Origin: Eubacterium sp. CAG:251
Lineage (GTDB): Bacteria; Bacillota; Clostridia; Oscillospirales; Acutalibacteraceae
Direction: 5' to 3'
Length of the DNA stretch: 38,006 nt
NCBI GenBank assembly: GCA_000436835.1
Contig: FR889161.1
Coordinates: 283,602 to 321,607 of the forward strand
The notes below the pieces were generated by a model that saw only the letters and a list, made by a program, of their open reading frames with translations, did not search any database and had not been told where the DNA came from. Below, piece after piece: positions 21,721 through 30,181 of this stretch. A program made the translations under genes and the position numbers. Each line of letters opens with the position of its first letter. Position 1 is the stretch's first letter.

Positions 21721-22914
21721 TTACTCGTTGATAGCTGTAACAACGCCTGAACCTACTGTTCTACCACCTTCACGGATAGCAAAACGAAGACCTTCTTCAA
21801 TAGCGATAGGAGTGATGAGCTCAACGTTCATTACAACGTTATCGCCAGGCATACACATCTCTGTACCTTCAGGAAGAGTGATAACACCGGTTACGTCAGT
21901 TGTTCTGAAATAGAACTGTGGACGATAGTTGTTGAAGAAAGGAGTATGACGGCCACCTTCGTCCTTAGAAAGAACGTAAACCTGACCTGAGAACTTTGTG
22001 TGTGGGTGGATTGAACCAGGAGCTGCAAGAACCTCGCCTCTCTCGATATCAGATCTCTGAACACCACGAAGAAGACAACCGATGTTGTCACCAGCCTCAG
22101 CATAGTCAAGAATCTTTCTGAACATTTCGATACCTGTGCAAACTGTTGAACGGATTTCGTCATGAAGACCAACCATTTCAACTGTATCGTTAGTGTTAAG
22201 CTTACCTCTCTCTACTCTACCTGTAGCAACTGTACCACGACCTGTAATTGTGAATACGTCCTCAACAGGCATAAGGAAAGGAAGGTCTGACTTACGGTCA
22301 GGAGTTGGGATATACTCATCAACTGCATCCATGAGTTCCTTAATGCAATCGCAAGCAGGATCGTCATTTGATGAAGCCTCAAGAGCCTTAAGAGCTGAAC
22401 CCTTGATGATTGGGCACTCGTCATCGAAATCATACTCAGCGAGTGTTTCACGAACTTCCATCTCTACGAGCTCAAGGAGTTCTGGGTCATCAACTTGGTC
22501 AGTCTTGTTAAGGAATACGATGATTGCTGGAACGCCTACCTGACGAGCAAGGAGAAGGTGTTCTTTAGTCTGAGCCATAGGACCGTCAGTTGCAGCGATA
22601 ACAAGGATAGCACCATCCATCTGAGCAGCACCTGTGATCATGTTCTTGATATAGTCAGCATGGCCCGGGCAGTCAACGTGAGCATAGTGACGCTTGTCAG
22701 TTTCATACTCAACGTGAGCTGTGTTGATTGTGATACCACGTTCTCTTTCTTCAGGAGCCTTATCGATATCTGCATAGTCCTCAAACTTTGCATAGCCCTT
22801 GTTTGCAAGATACTTTGTGATAGCAGCAGTAAGAGTAGTCTTACCATGGTCAACGTGACCGATTGTACCAATGTTTACATGTGGCTTGGTACGATTAAAA
22901 TGTTCTTTTGCCAT
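21721..22914 (-). CDS. tuf: Translation elongation factor Tu
   Basis: 397 residues, full length. GTPase motifs GHVDHGKTTLT (about 18-28), DCPGHADY, and NKTDQVDD where most EF-Tu have NKxD, followed by SALKALE. The switch I region RERGITINTAHVEYET is typical. EF-Tu brings aminoacyl-tRNA to the ribosome. AAGGAGG lies eight bases before the ATG. It is the last gene of the cluster and has a possible own promoter in the 104-base gap after fusA, matching its need for high expression. Confidence 0.98.
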   Translation of the reverse strand: MAKEHFNRTKPHVNIGTIGHVDHGKTTLTAAITKYLANKGYAKFEDYADIDKAPEERERGITINTAHVEYETDKRHYAHVDCPGHADYIKNMITGAAQMDGAILVIAATDGPMAQTKEHLLLARQVGVPAIIVFLNKTDQVDDPELLELVEMEVRETLAEYDFDDECPIIKGSALKALEASSNDDPACDCIKELMDAVDEYIPTPDRKSDLPFLMPVEDVFTITGRGTVATGRVERGKLNTNDTVEMVGLHDEIRSTVCTGIEMFRKILDYAEAGDNIGCLLRGVQRSDIERGEVLAAPGSIHPHTKFSGQVYVLSKDEGGRHTPFFNNYRPQFYFRTTDVTGVITLPEGTEMCMPGDNVVMNVELITPIAIEEGLRFAIREGGRTVGSGVVTAINE

Positions 22915-22960
22915 TGGAATTTTCCTCCTTAAAATTTACAATAGAAAAATTGTCAAAGAT

Positions 22961-22989
22961 ATTCTATCAAATAAGAATAGAAATATCAA
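22961..22989 (-). promoter_or_regulatory. Internal promoter before tuf
   Basis: Minus strand TTGATA (22989-22984), 17-base spacer, TAGAAT (22966-22961), about 47 bases before the tuf start. Confidence 0.55.
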
Positions 22990-23018
22990 GAGTTTTTTAT
23001 AAAATTATATGCAACTAA

Positions 23019-25127
23019 TTAGTCTTTCTTAGCTCTTTCGCTAATGATAGACTCACTAATTGACTTAGGAACAGGCTCGTAACCGTCCGGCTCCATTGTG
23101 TACTGACCACGACCCTGAGTCTTTGAACGAAGGTCATTAACGTAGCCAAACATTTCTGAAAGCGGAACTCTTGCATTAATCTGCTTAGCACCTGCTCTGT
23201 CTTCCATACCCTGAATCTGTCCACGACGAGAGTTAAGGTCGCCGATAACATCGCCCATATATTCTTCAGGAACGATAACCGTAACCTTCATCATTGGTTC
23301 GAGGATGATTGGGTTAGCCCTCTTAGCAGCATCCTTGAATGCCATAGAACCTGCAATCTTAAATGCCATTTCTGATGAGTCGACTTCGTGATAAGAACCA
23401 TCATAAAGCTCAACTCTAACGTCAACAACGTTGTAGCCTGCAAGGATACCACTCTTCATAGCACCCTGAATACCGGCGTCAACAGCAGGGATATATTCCT
23501 TAGGAATAGCACCGCCGACGATTTGGTTTACAAATTCGTAGCCCTTGCCGATGCCATTTTCATCAAGGTTAGGCATAATACGAATCTTAACGTGACCGTA
23601 CTGACCTGAACCACCTGACTGTCTCTTATACTTAAGGTCTGAAGAGCTTTCCTGCTGGATTGTTTCCTTATAAGCAACCTGAGGAGCACCAACGTTAGCC
23701 TCAACCTTAAATTCACGAAGAAGACGGTCAACGATAATCTCAAGGTGAAGTTCACCCATACCTGCGATAATAGTTTGTCCTGTTTCTTCGTCAGTATATG
23801 CTTTAAATGTTGGGTCTTCTTCTGCAAGCTTTGCAAGAGCAATACCCATCTTTTCCTGACCTGCTTTAGTCTTTGGCTCAATAGCAACACGGATAACTGG
23901 GTCAGGGAAATTCATTGATTCAAGAATGATTGGATGATCTTCGTCACAAAGAGTATCACCTGTTGTAGTATTCTTTAAACCTACTGCAGCAGCGATATCA
24001 CCTGAATAAGCTACAGGAATATCCTCTCTGTGGTTAGCGTGCATAAGAAGGATTCTGCCCATTCTTTCCTTTTGGTCCTTAACAGAGTTAAGGCAAGGAG
24101 TTCCGGCAGCAATCTGACCTGAATATACACGGAAGAAACAAATCTTACCAACGAACGGGTCAGTAGCAATCTTGAAAGCAAGAGCTGAGAATGGCTCGTC
24201 ATCAGATGAATGACGGAATTCTTCCTCTTCTGTATCAGGATTTACACCCTTGATTGAGTCAACGTCGGTAGGAGCCGGCATATAGTCAACAATTGCATCA
24301 AGGAGTGGCTGAACACCCATATTACGATAAGCTGTACCGCAGCAAACAGGAACCATTGAGTTTGCGATAGTAGACCTACGGATAACCTTCTTGATTTCGT
24401 CGACAGTAATAGCGTCTTCGCCCTCTTCGAAGTATTTTTCCATAAGGTCCTCATCCATCTCAGCAACATGCTCAACAAGCTCAGTTCTGTACTTTGCAGC
24501 GAGTTCCTTCATATCATCAGGGATTTCTCTGATTTCAAATTTCATACCCTTTTCTTTATCAGGATCGATATAGATAACGGCATGGTTTTCTACGAGGTCA
24601 ATAATACCCTCAAAGGTATCCTCACTTCCGATTGGAAGCTGGATAGGAAGAGCATTACATTTAAAACGGTCTTTAACCATATTAAGAGCTCTGTAGAAGT
24701 CAGCACCCATAATATCCATCTTATTAACGAATATCATACGAGGTACTTTATATTCATCAGCCTGGCGCCATACGGTTTCAGACTGTGGCTCAACACCGCC
24801 CTTTGCACAAAGAACAGTAACTGAACCGTCAAGTACACGAAGTGAACGCTGAACCTCAACTGTGAAGTCAACGTGACCCGGTGTATCGATAATATTGATT
24901 CTATGCTTTTTCCAGAAACAAGTAGTTGCAGCAGATGTGATTGTGATACCACGCTCCTGCTCCTGCTCCATCCAGTCCATTGTTGCAGCACCTTCGTGTG
25001 TTTCACCAATCTTGTGGTTTACACCTGTATAATACAGAATACGCTCGGTGGTTGTAGTTTTACCTGCATCAATATGAGCCATAATGCCAATATTTCTTGT
25101 CATCTCAAGAGATACTTGTCTTGACAT
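23019..25127 (-). CDS. fusA: Translation elongation factor G
   Basis: 702 residues. The G domain starts with RNIGIMAHIDAGKTTTTERIL and contains TITSAATTCFW, DTPGHVDFT and VNKMDIMGADF; domain IV has GSGQYGHVKI and the C-terminal domain GYVNDLRSKTQGRGQYTM. EF-G drives translocation on the ribosome. The N-terminal GTPase and the family-typical length leave no doubt that it is the translational rather than a Tet-like factor. It follows rpsG by 12 bases with an AGGAGG site. Confidence 0.98.
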   Translation of the reverse strand: MSRQVSLEMTRNIGIMAHIDAGKTTTTERILYYTGVNHKIGETHEGAATMDWMEQEQERGITITSAATTCFWKKHRINIIDTPGHVDFTVEVQRSLRVLDGSVTVLCAKGGVEPQSETVWRQADEYKVPRMIFVNKMDIMGADFYRALNMVKDRFKCNALPIQLPIGSEDTFEGIIDLVENHAVIYIDPDKEKGMKFEIREIPDDMKELAAKYRTELVEHVAEMDEDLMEKYFEEGEDAITVDEIKKVIRRSTIANSMVPVCCGTAYRNMGVQPLLDAIVDYMPAPTDVDSIKGVNPDTEEEEFRHSSDDEPFSALAFKIATDPFVGKICFFRVYSGQIAAGTPCLNSVKDQKERMGRILLMHANHREDIPVAYSGDIAAAVGLKNTTTGDTLCDEDHPIILESMNFPDPVIRVAIEPKTKAGQEKMGIALAKLAEEDPTFKAYTDEETGQTIIAGMGELHLEIIVDRLLREFKVEANVGAPQVAYKETIQQESSSDLKYKRQSGGSGQYGHVKIRIMPNLDENGIGKGYEFVNQIVGGAIPKEYIPAVDAGIQGAMKSGILAGYNVVDVRVELYDGSYHEVDSSEMAFKIAGSMAFKDAAKRANPIILEPMMKVTVIVPEEYMGDVIGDLNSRRGQIQGMEDRAGAKQINARVPLSEMFGYVNDLRSKTQGRGQYTMEPDGYEPVPKSISESIISERAKKD

Positions 25128-25139
25128 AATACCCTCCTA

Positions 25140-25610
25140 TTAATATCTGAAATGAGCAAATGCTTTGTTTGCTTCTGCCATCTTGTGTGTATCGTCGCAC
25201 TTCTTAACTGCGCCGCCTGTCTTATTGACAGCGTCCATAATTTCAGCAGCAAGACGTTCTCTCATAGTTCTCTCTGAACGCTGACGAGCGTAAAGAGTAA
25301 TCCAACGAAGACCTAAAGTCTGTCTTCTTTCAGGACGAACCTCAAGAGGAACCTGGTAAGTAGCACCGCCGACACGGCGAGCCTTTACCTCGAGTACAGG
25401 CATTACGTTTTCCATTGCAGCTTCAAAAGTCTCTAATGGGTCGTTGCCTGTTTTTTCCTTAATGATGTCGAATGCGTCGTAAACGATTTTCTGAGCGACG
25501 CCCTTCTTTCCATCAAGCATGATGCTGTTGATAAGTCTGGTTACAAGCTTTGAATTGTAAAGCGGATCAGGTAATACATCACGCTTAGCGATTTGGCCTC
25601 TTCTTGGCAT
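25140..25610 (-). CDS. rpsG: 30S ribosomal protein S7
   Basis: 156 residues, the standard bacterial length. MPRRGQIAKRDVLPDPLYNS and VRPERRQTLGLRW are diagnostic. S7 binds the 3' domain of 16S rRNA and nucleates head assembly. GAAGGAGG precedes the ATG. In E. coli S7 represses its own operon by binding the rpsL-rpsG intercistronic mRNA; here the equivalent gap is an unusually long 130 bases. Confidence 0.98.
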   Translation of the reverse strand: MPRRGQIAKRDVLPDPLYNSKLVTRLINSIMLDGKKGVAQKIVYDAFDIIKEKTGNDPLETFEAAMENVMPVLEVKARRVGGATYQVPLEVRPERRQTLGLRWITLYARQRSERTMRERLAAEIMDAVNKTGGAVKKCDDTHKMAEANKAFAHFRY

Positions 25611-25740
25611 CTTCGCTTCCCTCCTTCATAATTTTTAATGAGTTCATAGGTACTCGGTTTTTCCGTGGAGTCAACAAAAGGTCATATACGCTGTAATTAT
25701 ATATAGGTATATAAACTATTGTTATCCATTAAAATAAGGC
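25611..25740 (-). promoter_or_regulatory. rpsL-rpsG intercistronic region, possible S7 operator
   Basis: 130 bases between co-directional ribosomal protein genes that would normally be close. Two small stem candidates lie in it on the transcribed strand: CGG/CCG around an A5 loop near 25660, and GAGT/ACTC near 25640. No convincing promoter. S7 binding is an analogy to E. coli, not shown. Confidence 0.3.
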
Positions 25741-26163
25741 TTATTTCTTAGCAGCCTTTGGCTTCTTTGCACCGTACTTAGAACGGCTCTGCATTCTGCC
25801 GTTTACACCCTGTGTATCAAGTGTACCACGAATAATATGGTAACGTACACCAGGAAGGTCCTTAACACGGCCGCCACGAATCATAACTACAGAGTGTTCC
25901 TGAAGGTTATGACCAACGCCCGGAATGTATGCAGATACTTCAATACCGTTAGTAAGACGAACTCTGGCAATCTTACGAAGAGCTGAGTTAGGCTTCTTAG
26001 GTGTAGCAGTCTTTACTGCAGTACAAACGCCACGCTTTTGAGGTGAGTTGTTATCTGTAACAACATTTTTCTTAGTGTTTAAGCCCTTTAAAAGTGCAGG
26101 TGTCTTTGACTTCTTTTCGATAGTCTTACGACCTGTTCTTACGAGCTGATTAAAGGTAGGCAA
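25741..26163 (-). CDS. rpsL: 30S ribosomal protein S12
   Basis: 140 residues. TPKKPNSALRKIARVRL and IRGGRVKDLPGVRYH include the two lysines (equivalent to E. coli Lys43 and Lys88) whose change gives streptomycin resistance; both are wild type. The Firmicutes-type insertion after the N-terminal helix is present. The family N-terminus (M)PTFNQLVRTGR fixes the start as a TTG at 26163, with AAAGGAG eight bases upstream; the upstream in-frame ATG at 26181 lies inside that ribosome site. A TTG start is unusual for such a highly expressed gene. A 180-base foldable leader precedes it. Confidence 0.97.
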   Translation of the reverse strand: MPTFNQLVRTGRKTIEKKSKTPALLKGLNTKKNVVTDNNSPQKRGVCTAVKTATPKKPNSALRKIARVRLTNGIEVSAYIPGVGHNLQEHSVVMIRGGRVKDLPGVRYHIIRGTLDTQGVNGRMQSRSKYGAKKPKAAKK

Positions 26164-26345
26164 TAGTTTATCTCCTTTCAAAAATTATTTTATACGCTGT
26201 GTGCGTATAAGTCATACGCCGAAAAATCGGCATATCAATTAAACGCACACCTCGGGGCAAGCCAAAGCTTACCCCGAAATGTTGTATTATTTGCTAAAAA
26301 GTTGCATAAAAATTTGTTGATTATATACAAACTTATCTCACACGA
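26164..26345 (-). promoter_or_regulatory. Structured leader of the rpsL-rpsG-fusA operon
   Basis: Plus-strand coordinates of paired segments: CGGGG..CCCCG hairpin (26253-26276); ACGCACAC (26243-26250) with GTGTGCGT (26199-26206) as an outer stem enclosing ATACGCCGA/TCGGCAT (26214-26233); and a competing hairpin ATACGC/GCGTAT (26192-26208) next to the ribosome site. The outer stem and the last hairpin share bases and exclude each other, as in regulatory leaders. Confidence 0.5.
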
Positions 26346-26351
26346 TTTAGC

Positions 26352-26381
26352 ATTATACCACTACTGCATAGTGTTTGTCAA
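26352..26381 (-). promoter_or_regulatory. Promoter of the rpsL operon, -35 inside rpoC
   Basis: Minus strand TTGACA (26381-26376), 18-base spacer, TATAAT (26357-26352). Both hexamers are consensus. The -35 is formed by the Leu-Thr codons near the end of rpoC and the spacer covers its stop. Confidence 0.75.
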
Positions 26382-29300
26382 GAGTTCTTGTAATTGTTCA
26401 AGATTTAAAATTTCATCGCTGTTTTCAGCGGCAAAATAACTCGGAACAACATCAACCTTACGGAATACGTCCATACCTGTACCGGCAGGAACAAGTTTAC
26501 CGATAATAACATTTTCCTTAAGACCGATAAGCGGGTCGCTCTTGCCTCTGATAGCGGCATCGGTAAGAACTCTTGTTGTTTCCTGGAAGGAAGCGGCTGA
26601 AAGGAATGAATCTGTAGCAAGAGAAGCCTTTGTAATACCCATAAGAATAGGAATATACGTTGCTTTCTTAAGATTTTCCTCACCTGCTTTAATTCTTGCA
26701 TCAATCTTGTCGTTTGCTTCATCAACAGCCGAAACATCAACCATTGTGCCTGCAACAAGATCGGTGTCACCTGCTTCGTCAACAGTACATTTCTTAAGCA
26801 TCTGACGAACAATAACTTCGATATGCTTATCGTTGATATCAACACCCTGTGTACGATATGCAAACTGAACTTCCTTAATAAGGTAGTTATAAACAGCCTC
26901 TTCACCGAGAATTGCAAGAACATCATGCGGATTAACAGCACCGAGAGTAAGCTCAGTACCCTTTGTAATATGAGCACCCTCTACGATATTTTCGCAAAGT
27001 CTTGCACCGTAAGGAATAAGATACTTCTTCTCCTCGGCAGTATCTTTATTATAAACGATAACGTGACGGCTCTTTTTGATTTCCTCAAAACGAACATCAC
27101 CTTCGATTTCAGAAAGAATAGCAAGCTGCTTTGGCTTTCTTGCCTCAAAGAGTTCCTCAACACGAGGAAGACCCTGTGTGATATCTGCACCGCCGGCTAC
27201 ACCACCGGTATGGAATGTTCTCATTGTAAGCTGAGTACCAGGCTCACCGATTGACTGAGCAGCAATGATACCGACTGCCTCACCAACCTGAACAGGTTCA
27301 TTAAATGCAAGGTTTGCACCATAACACTTACGGCAAACACCGTGACGTGATTTACAAGTAATAAGTGAACGAATCTTTACCGACTCAATACCTGCGTCAA
27401 CAATACGCTTAGCATCATCAGAAGTCATCATTCTGTCAGCTTCCATAAGAACTTCACCGGTCTTAGGGTCAACTACAGGGTCAACAACAAATCTGCCTGT
27501 AAGTCTTTCCTCAAGCGGCTCAAGAACACGGTTACCATCCATAATTTTGCTTACTACGATACCGTCGTGACATCCGCAGTCGTCGTCACGAATGATAACA
27601 TCCTGAGATACGTCAACAAGACGTCTTGTAAGATAACCTGAGTCAGCAGTACGAAGAGCTGTATCGGCAAGACCTTTACGAGCACCACGAGAAGAAATGA
27701 AATATTCAAGAATATTAAGACCTTCACGATAGTTAGCACGAATAGGAACCTCGATTGTCTTACCTGCAGTATTTGCAATAAGACCTCTCATACCAGCAAG
27801 CTGACGAAGCTGTGAAGTACTACCACGAGCACCAGAGTCTACCATCATGTGAATTGGGTTATGAGCACCGTCAAAGTTACTCGTAAGCTCATTAGAAACC
27901 TTATTAGTACAATCTTCCCATGCTTTGATTACTGCTGAGGAGCGCTCCTCGTTAGTAATAAAGCCGTAGTTATAGTTATATGTGATTTCATCAACTTTCT
28001 TTTCTGCTTCTGCAAGGTATTCCTTCTTCTTTTCAGGGATAAGTGCGTCGCAAACAGCAACGGTAGTACCTGAAACAGTTGAATACTTATAGCCCTGTGC
28101 CTTGATAGAATCAAGAACATGAGAAGCAATAGAAACGCCGTGAACATTGATACATCTTTCTGCAATTTGACCGAGCTGCTTTTTCTTAACTACAAATGAA
28201 ACCTCAAGGTCAAATTCGTGTGCAGGGTCAGTTCTGTCAACAAAGCCGAGGTCCTGAGGAATCGGATTATTGAAAATGATTCTGCCGATTGTTGTAATTA
28301 TAACAGCGCTCTTAGTTACACCGTCAACCTCACGAGTAACACGAATCTTTGCAGGTGAATGCATACCGAGAGAACCCTCCTGATATGCCATCATTGCCTC
28401 ATCTTTATCTCTGTAAAGCTTATATGAACGGTAGTAGCCATACTTTTGAGCAAGCTCTTCCTCTGAAATCTCACAAAGAATAGCTGGATTAGAAATATAA
28501 TCACGTGGATCTTCAAAATCTTTATTAATATCAGCTTTAACGTCTGCAAAATCAACTTCCTGAGTTCTTGCCTCGTCCTTATAGAATTTAGGTTGACCCG
28601 GTTCGCCTTCTTTAATCATTGTAAGATAGTATGAACCGATAACCATATCCTGAGTAGGAACAGTAACAGGCTTACCGTCTGACGGCTTAAGAAGGTTATT
28701 AGCAGCAAGCATCAACATTCTTGCCTCAGCCTGAGCTTCAGCAGAAAGAGGTACGTGAACAGCCATTTGGTCACCGTCGAAGTCGGCGTTGAATGCGGTA
28801 CAAGCAAGCGGATGGAGCTTAATTGCTCTACCCTCAACAAGTACAGGTTCAAATGCCTGAATACCAAGTCTGTGAAGTGTGGGGGCACGGTTTAACATAA
28901 CAGGGTGATCCTTGATTACAACCTCAAGGCTATCCCAAACAGCAGGATTATTGGCTCTTTCAACCATTTTTCTTGCTGACTTAATATTAGATGCAACACC
29001 GGTTTCAACAAGTCTTTTCATAACGAAAGGCTTGAAAAGTTCAATAGCCATTTCTTTAGGAAGACCGCATTGGTGCATCTTGAGTTCAGGACCTACAACG
29101 ATAACAGAACGACCTGAATAGTCAACACGCTTACCGAGAAGGTTTTGACGGAAACGTCCCTGCTTACCCTTAAGCATATCAGAAAGTGACTTAAGAGGTC
29201 TGTTATTAGGACCTGTAACAGGACGGCCACGACGACCGTTATCGATAAGAGCATCAACAGATTCCTGAAGCATTCTCTTCTCGTTTCTTACGATGATTTC

Positions 29301-30134
29301 AGGAGCGCCAAGCTCAAGAAGTCTTTTAAGACGATTGTTTCTGTTAATAACTCTTCTGTAAAGGTCGTTAAGGTCAGAGGTAGCAAATCTGCCGCCGTCA
29401 AGCTGAACCATAGGACGGATATCAGGAGGAATTACAGGAATAGCGTCAAGAATCATCCATTCAAGCTTATTGCCGCTGTGGTAGAAAGCATCAACAACAT
29501 CAAGCCTTTTAAGAAGTCTTACTCTCTTTTGACCTGTAGCACCCTCAAGTTCTGCAGTAAGTTCATCACGAAGCTGAGCAACATCAATTCCCTGAAGAAG
29601 CTCTTTAACAGCCTCGGCGCCCATGCCTGCCTTAAAGTCGTCCTCGTATCTTTCTCTCATTTCAGCATATTCTTTTTCATTAAGAATCTGCATCTTTTCA
29701 AGTGGGGTGTCACCGGGATCGGTAACAATGTAAAGTGCAAAATAAAGCACCTTTTCAAGGTATCTAGGGCTGATATCAAGTACAAGACCGAGGCGGCTCG
29801 GAATACCCTTAAAATACCAAATATGAGAAACAGGAGCTGCAAGCTCGATATGACCCATACGTTCACGTCTTACTTTTGAACGTGTAATTTCAACACCGCA
29901 GCGCTCGCAGACTTTTCCCTTATAACGAACTCTCTTATATTTACCGCAATGACATTCCCAATCCTTCATAGGTCCGAAAATTCTTTCGCAGAAAAGACCG
30001 TCACGTTCAGGTTTAAGAGTTCTGTAGTTTATTGTTTCAGGCTTTGTTACTTCGCCGTAAGACCATTCACGAATCTGCTCCGGTGAAGCAAGGCCGATTT
30101 TTATTGAACTGAATTCGTTTTCATAATTATCCAT
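26361..30134 (-). CDS. rpoC: DNA-directed RNA polymerase subunit beta'
   Basis: 1257 residues. The N-terminal zinc ribbon is Cys61, Cys63, Cys76, Cys79 (ECHCGKYKRVRYKGKVCERC). The catalytic magnesium loop NADFDGDQMAVHVPLS lies near residue 450. The second zinc site (DDDCGCHDG, CKSRHGVCRKCYG) and the bridge/trigger region (QSIGEPGTQLTMRTFHTGG) are intact. It starts 47 bases after the rpoB stop at an ATG with AAAGGAG nine bases upstream. Its 3' end doubles as the -35 of the next promoter. Confidence 0.99.
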   Translation of the reverse strand: MDNYENEFSSIKIGLASPEQIREWSYGEVTKPETINYRTLKPERDGLFCERIFGPMKDWECHCGKYKRVRYKGKVCERCGVEITRSKVRRERMGHIELAAPVSHIWYFKGIPSRLGLVLDISPRYLEKVLYFALYIVTDPGDTPLEKMQILNEKEYAEMRERYEDDFKAGMGAEAVKELLQGIDVAQLRDELTAELEGATGQKRVRLLKRLDVVDAFYHSGNKLEWMILDAIPVIPPDIRPMVQLDGGRFATSDLNDLYRRVINRNNRLKRLLELGAPEIIVRNEKRMLQESVDALIDNGRRGRPVTGPNNRPLKSLSDMLKGKQGRFRQNLLGKRVDYSGRSVIVVGPELKMHQCGLPKEMAIELFKPFVMKRLVETGVASNIKSARKMVERANNPAVWDSLEVVIKDHPVMLNRAPTLHRLGIQAFEPVLVEGRAIKLHPLACTAFNADFDGDQMAVHVPLSAEAQAEARMLMLAANNLLKPSDGKPVTVPTQDMVIGSYYLTMIKEGEPGQPKFYKDEARTQEVDFADVKADINKDFEDPRDYISNPAILCEISEEELAQKYGYYRSYKLYRDKDEAMMAYQEGSLGMHSPAKIRVTREVDGVTKSAVIITTIGRIIFNNPIPQDLGFVDRTDPAHEFDLEVSFVVKKKQLGQIAERCINVHGVSIASHVLDSIKAQGYKYSTVSGTTVAVCDALIPEKKKEYLAEAEKKVDEITYNYNYGFITNEERSSAVIKAWEDCTNKVSNELTSNFDGAHNPIHMMVDSGARGSTSQLRQLAGMRGLIANTAGKTIEVPIRANYREGLNILEYFISSRGARKGLADTALRTADSGYLTRRLVDVSQDVIIRDDDCGCHDGIVVSKIMDGNRVLEPLEERLTGRFVVDPVVDPKTGEVLMEADRMMTSDDAKRIVDAGIESVKIRSLITCKSRHGVCRKCYGANLAFNEPVQVGEAVGIIAAQSIGEPGTQLTMRTFHTGGVAGGADITQGLPRVEELFEARKPKQLAILSEIEGDVRFEEIKKSRHVIVYNKDTAEEKKYLIPYGARLCENIVEGAHITKGTELTLGAVNPHDVLAILGEEAVYNYLIKEVQFAYRTQGVDINDKHIEVIVRQMLKKCTVDEAGDTDLVAGTMVDVSAVDEANDKIDARIKAGEENLKKATYIPILMGITKASLATDSFLSAASFQETTRVLTDAAIRGKSDPLIGLKENVIIGKLVPAGTGMDVFRKVDVVPSYFAAENSDEILNLEQLQELLTNTMQ

Positions 30135-30181
30135 ATGGAAGCACTCCTTTATATTAGTTAGTTGCGGAAGTCTTATCAGAA

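Noticed and set aside
25780..26060. Streptomycin-resistance change in rpsL
   Set aside because: Both key lysines (PKKPNSA and GGRVKDLPG contexts) are wild type.
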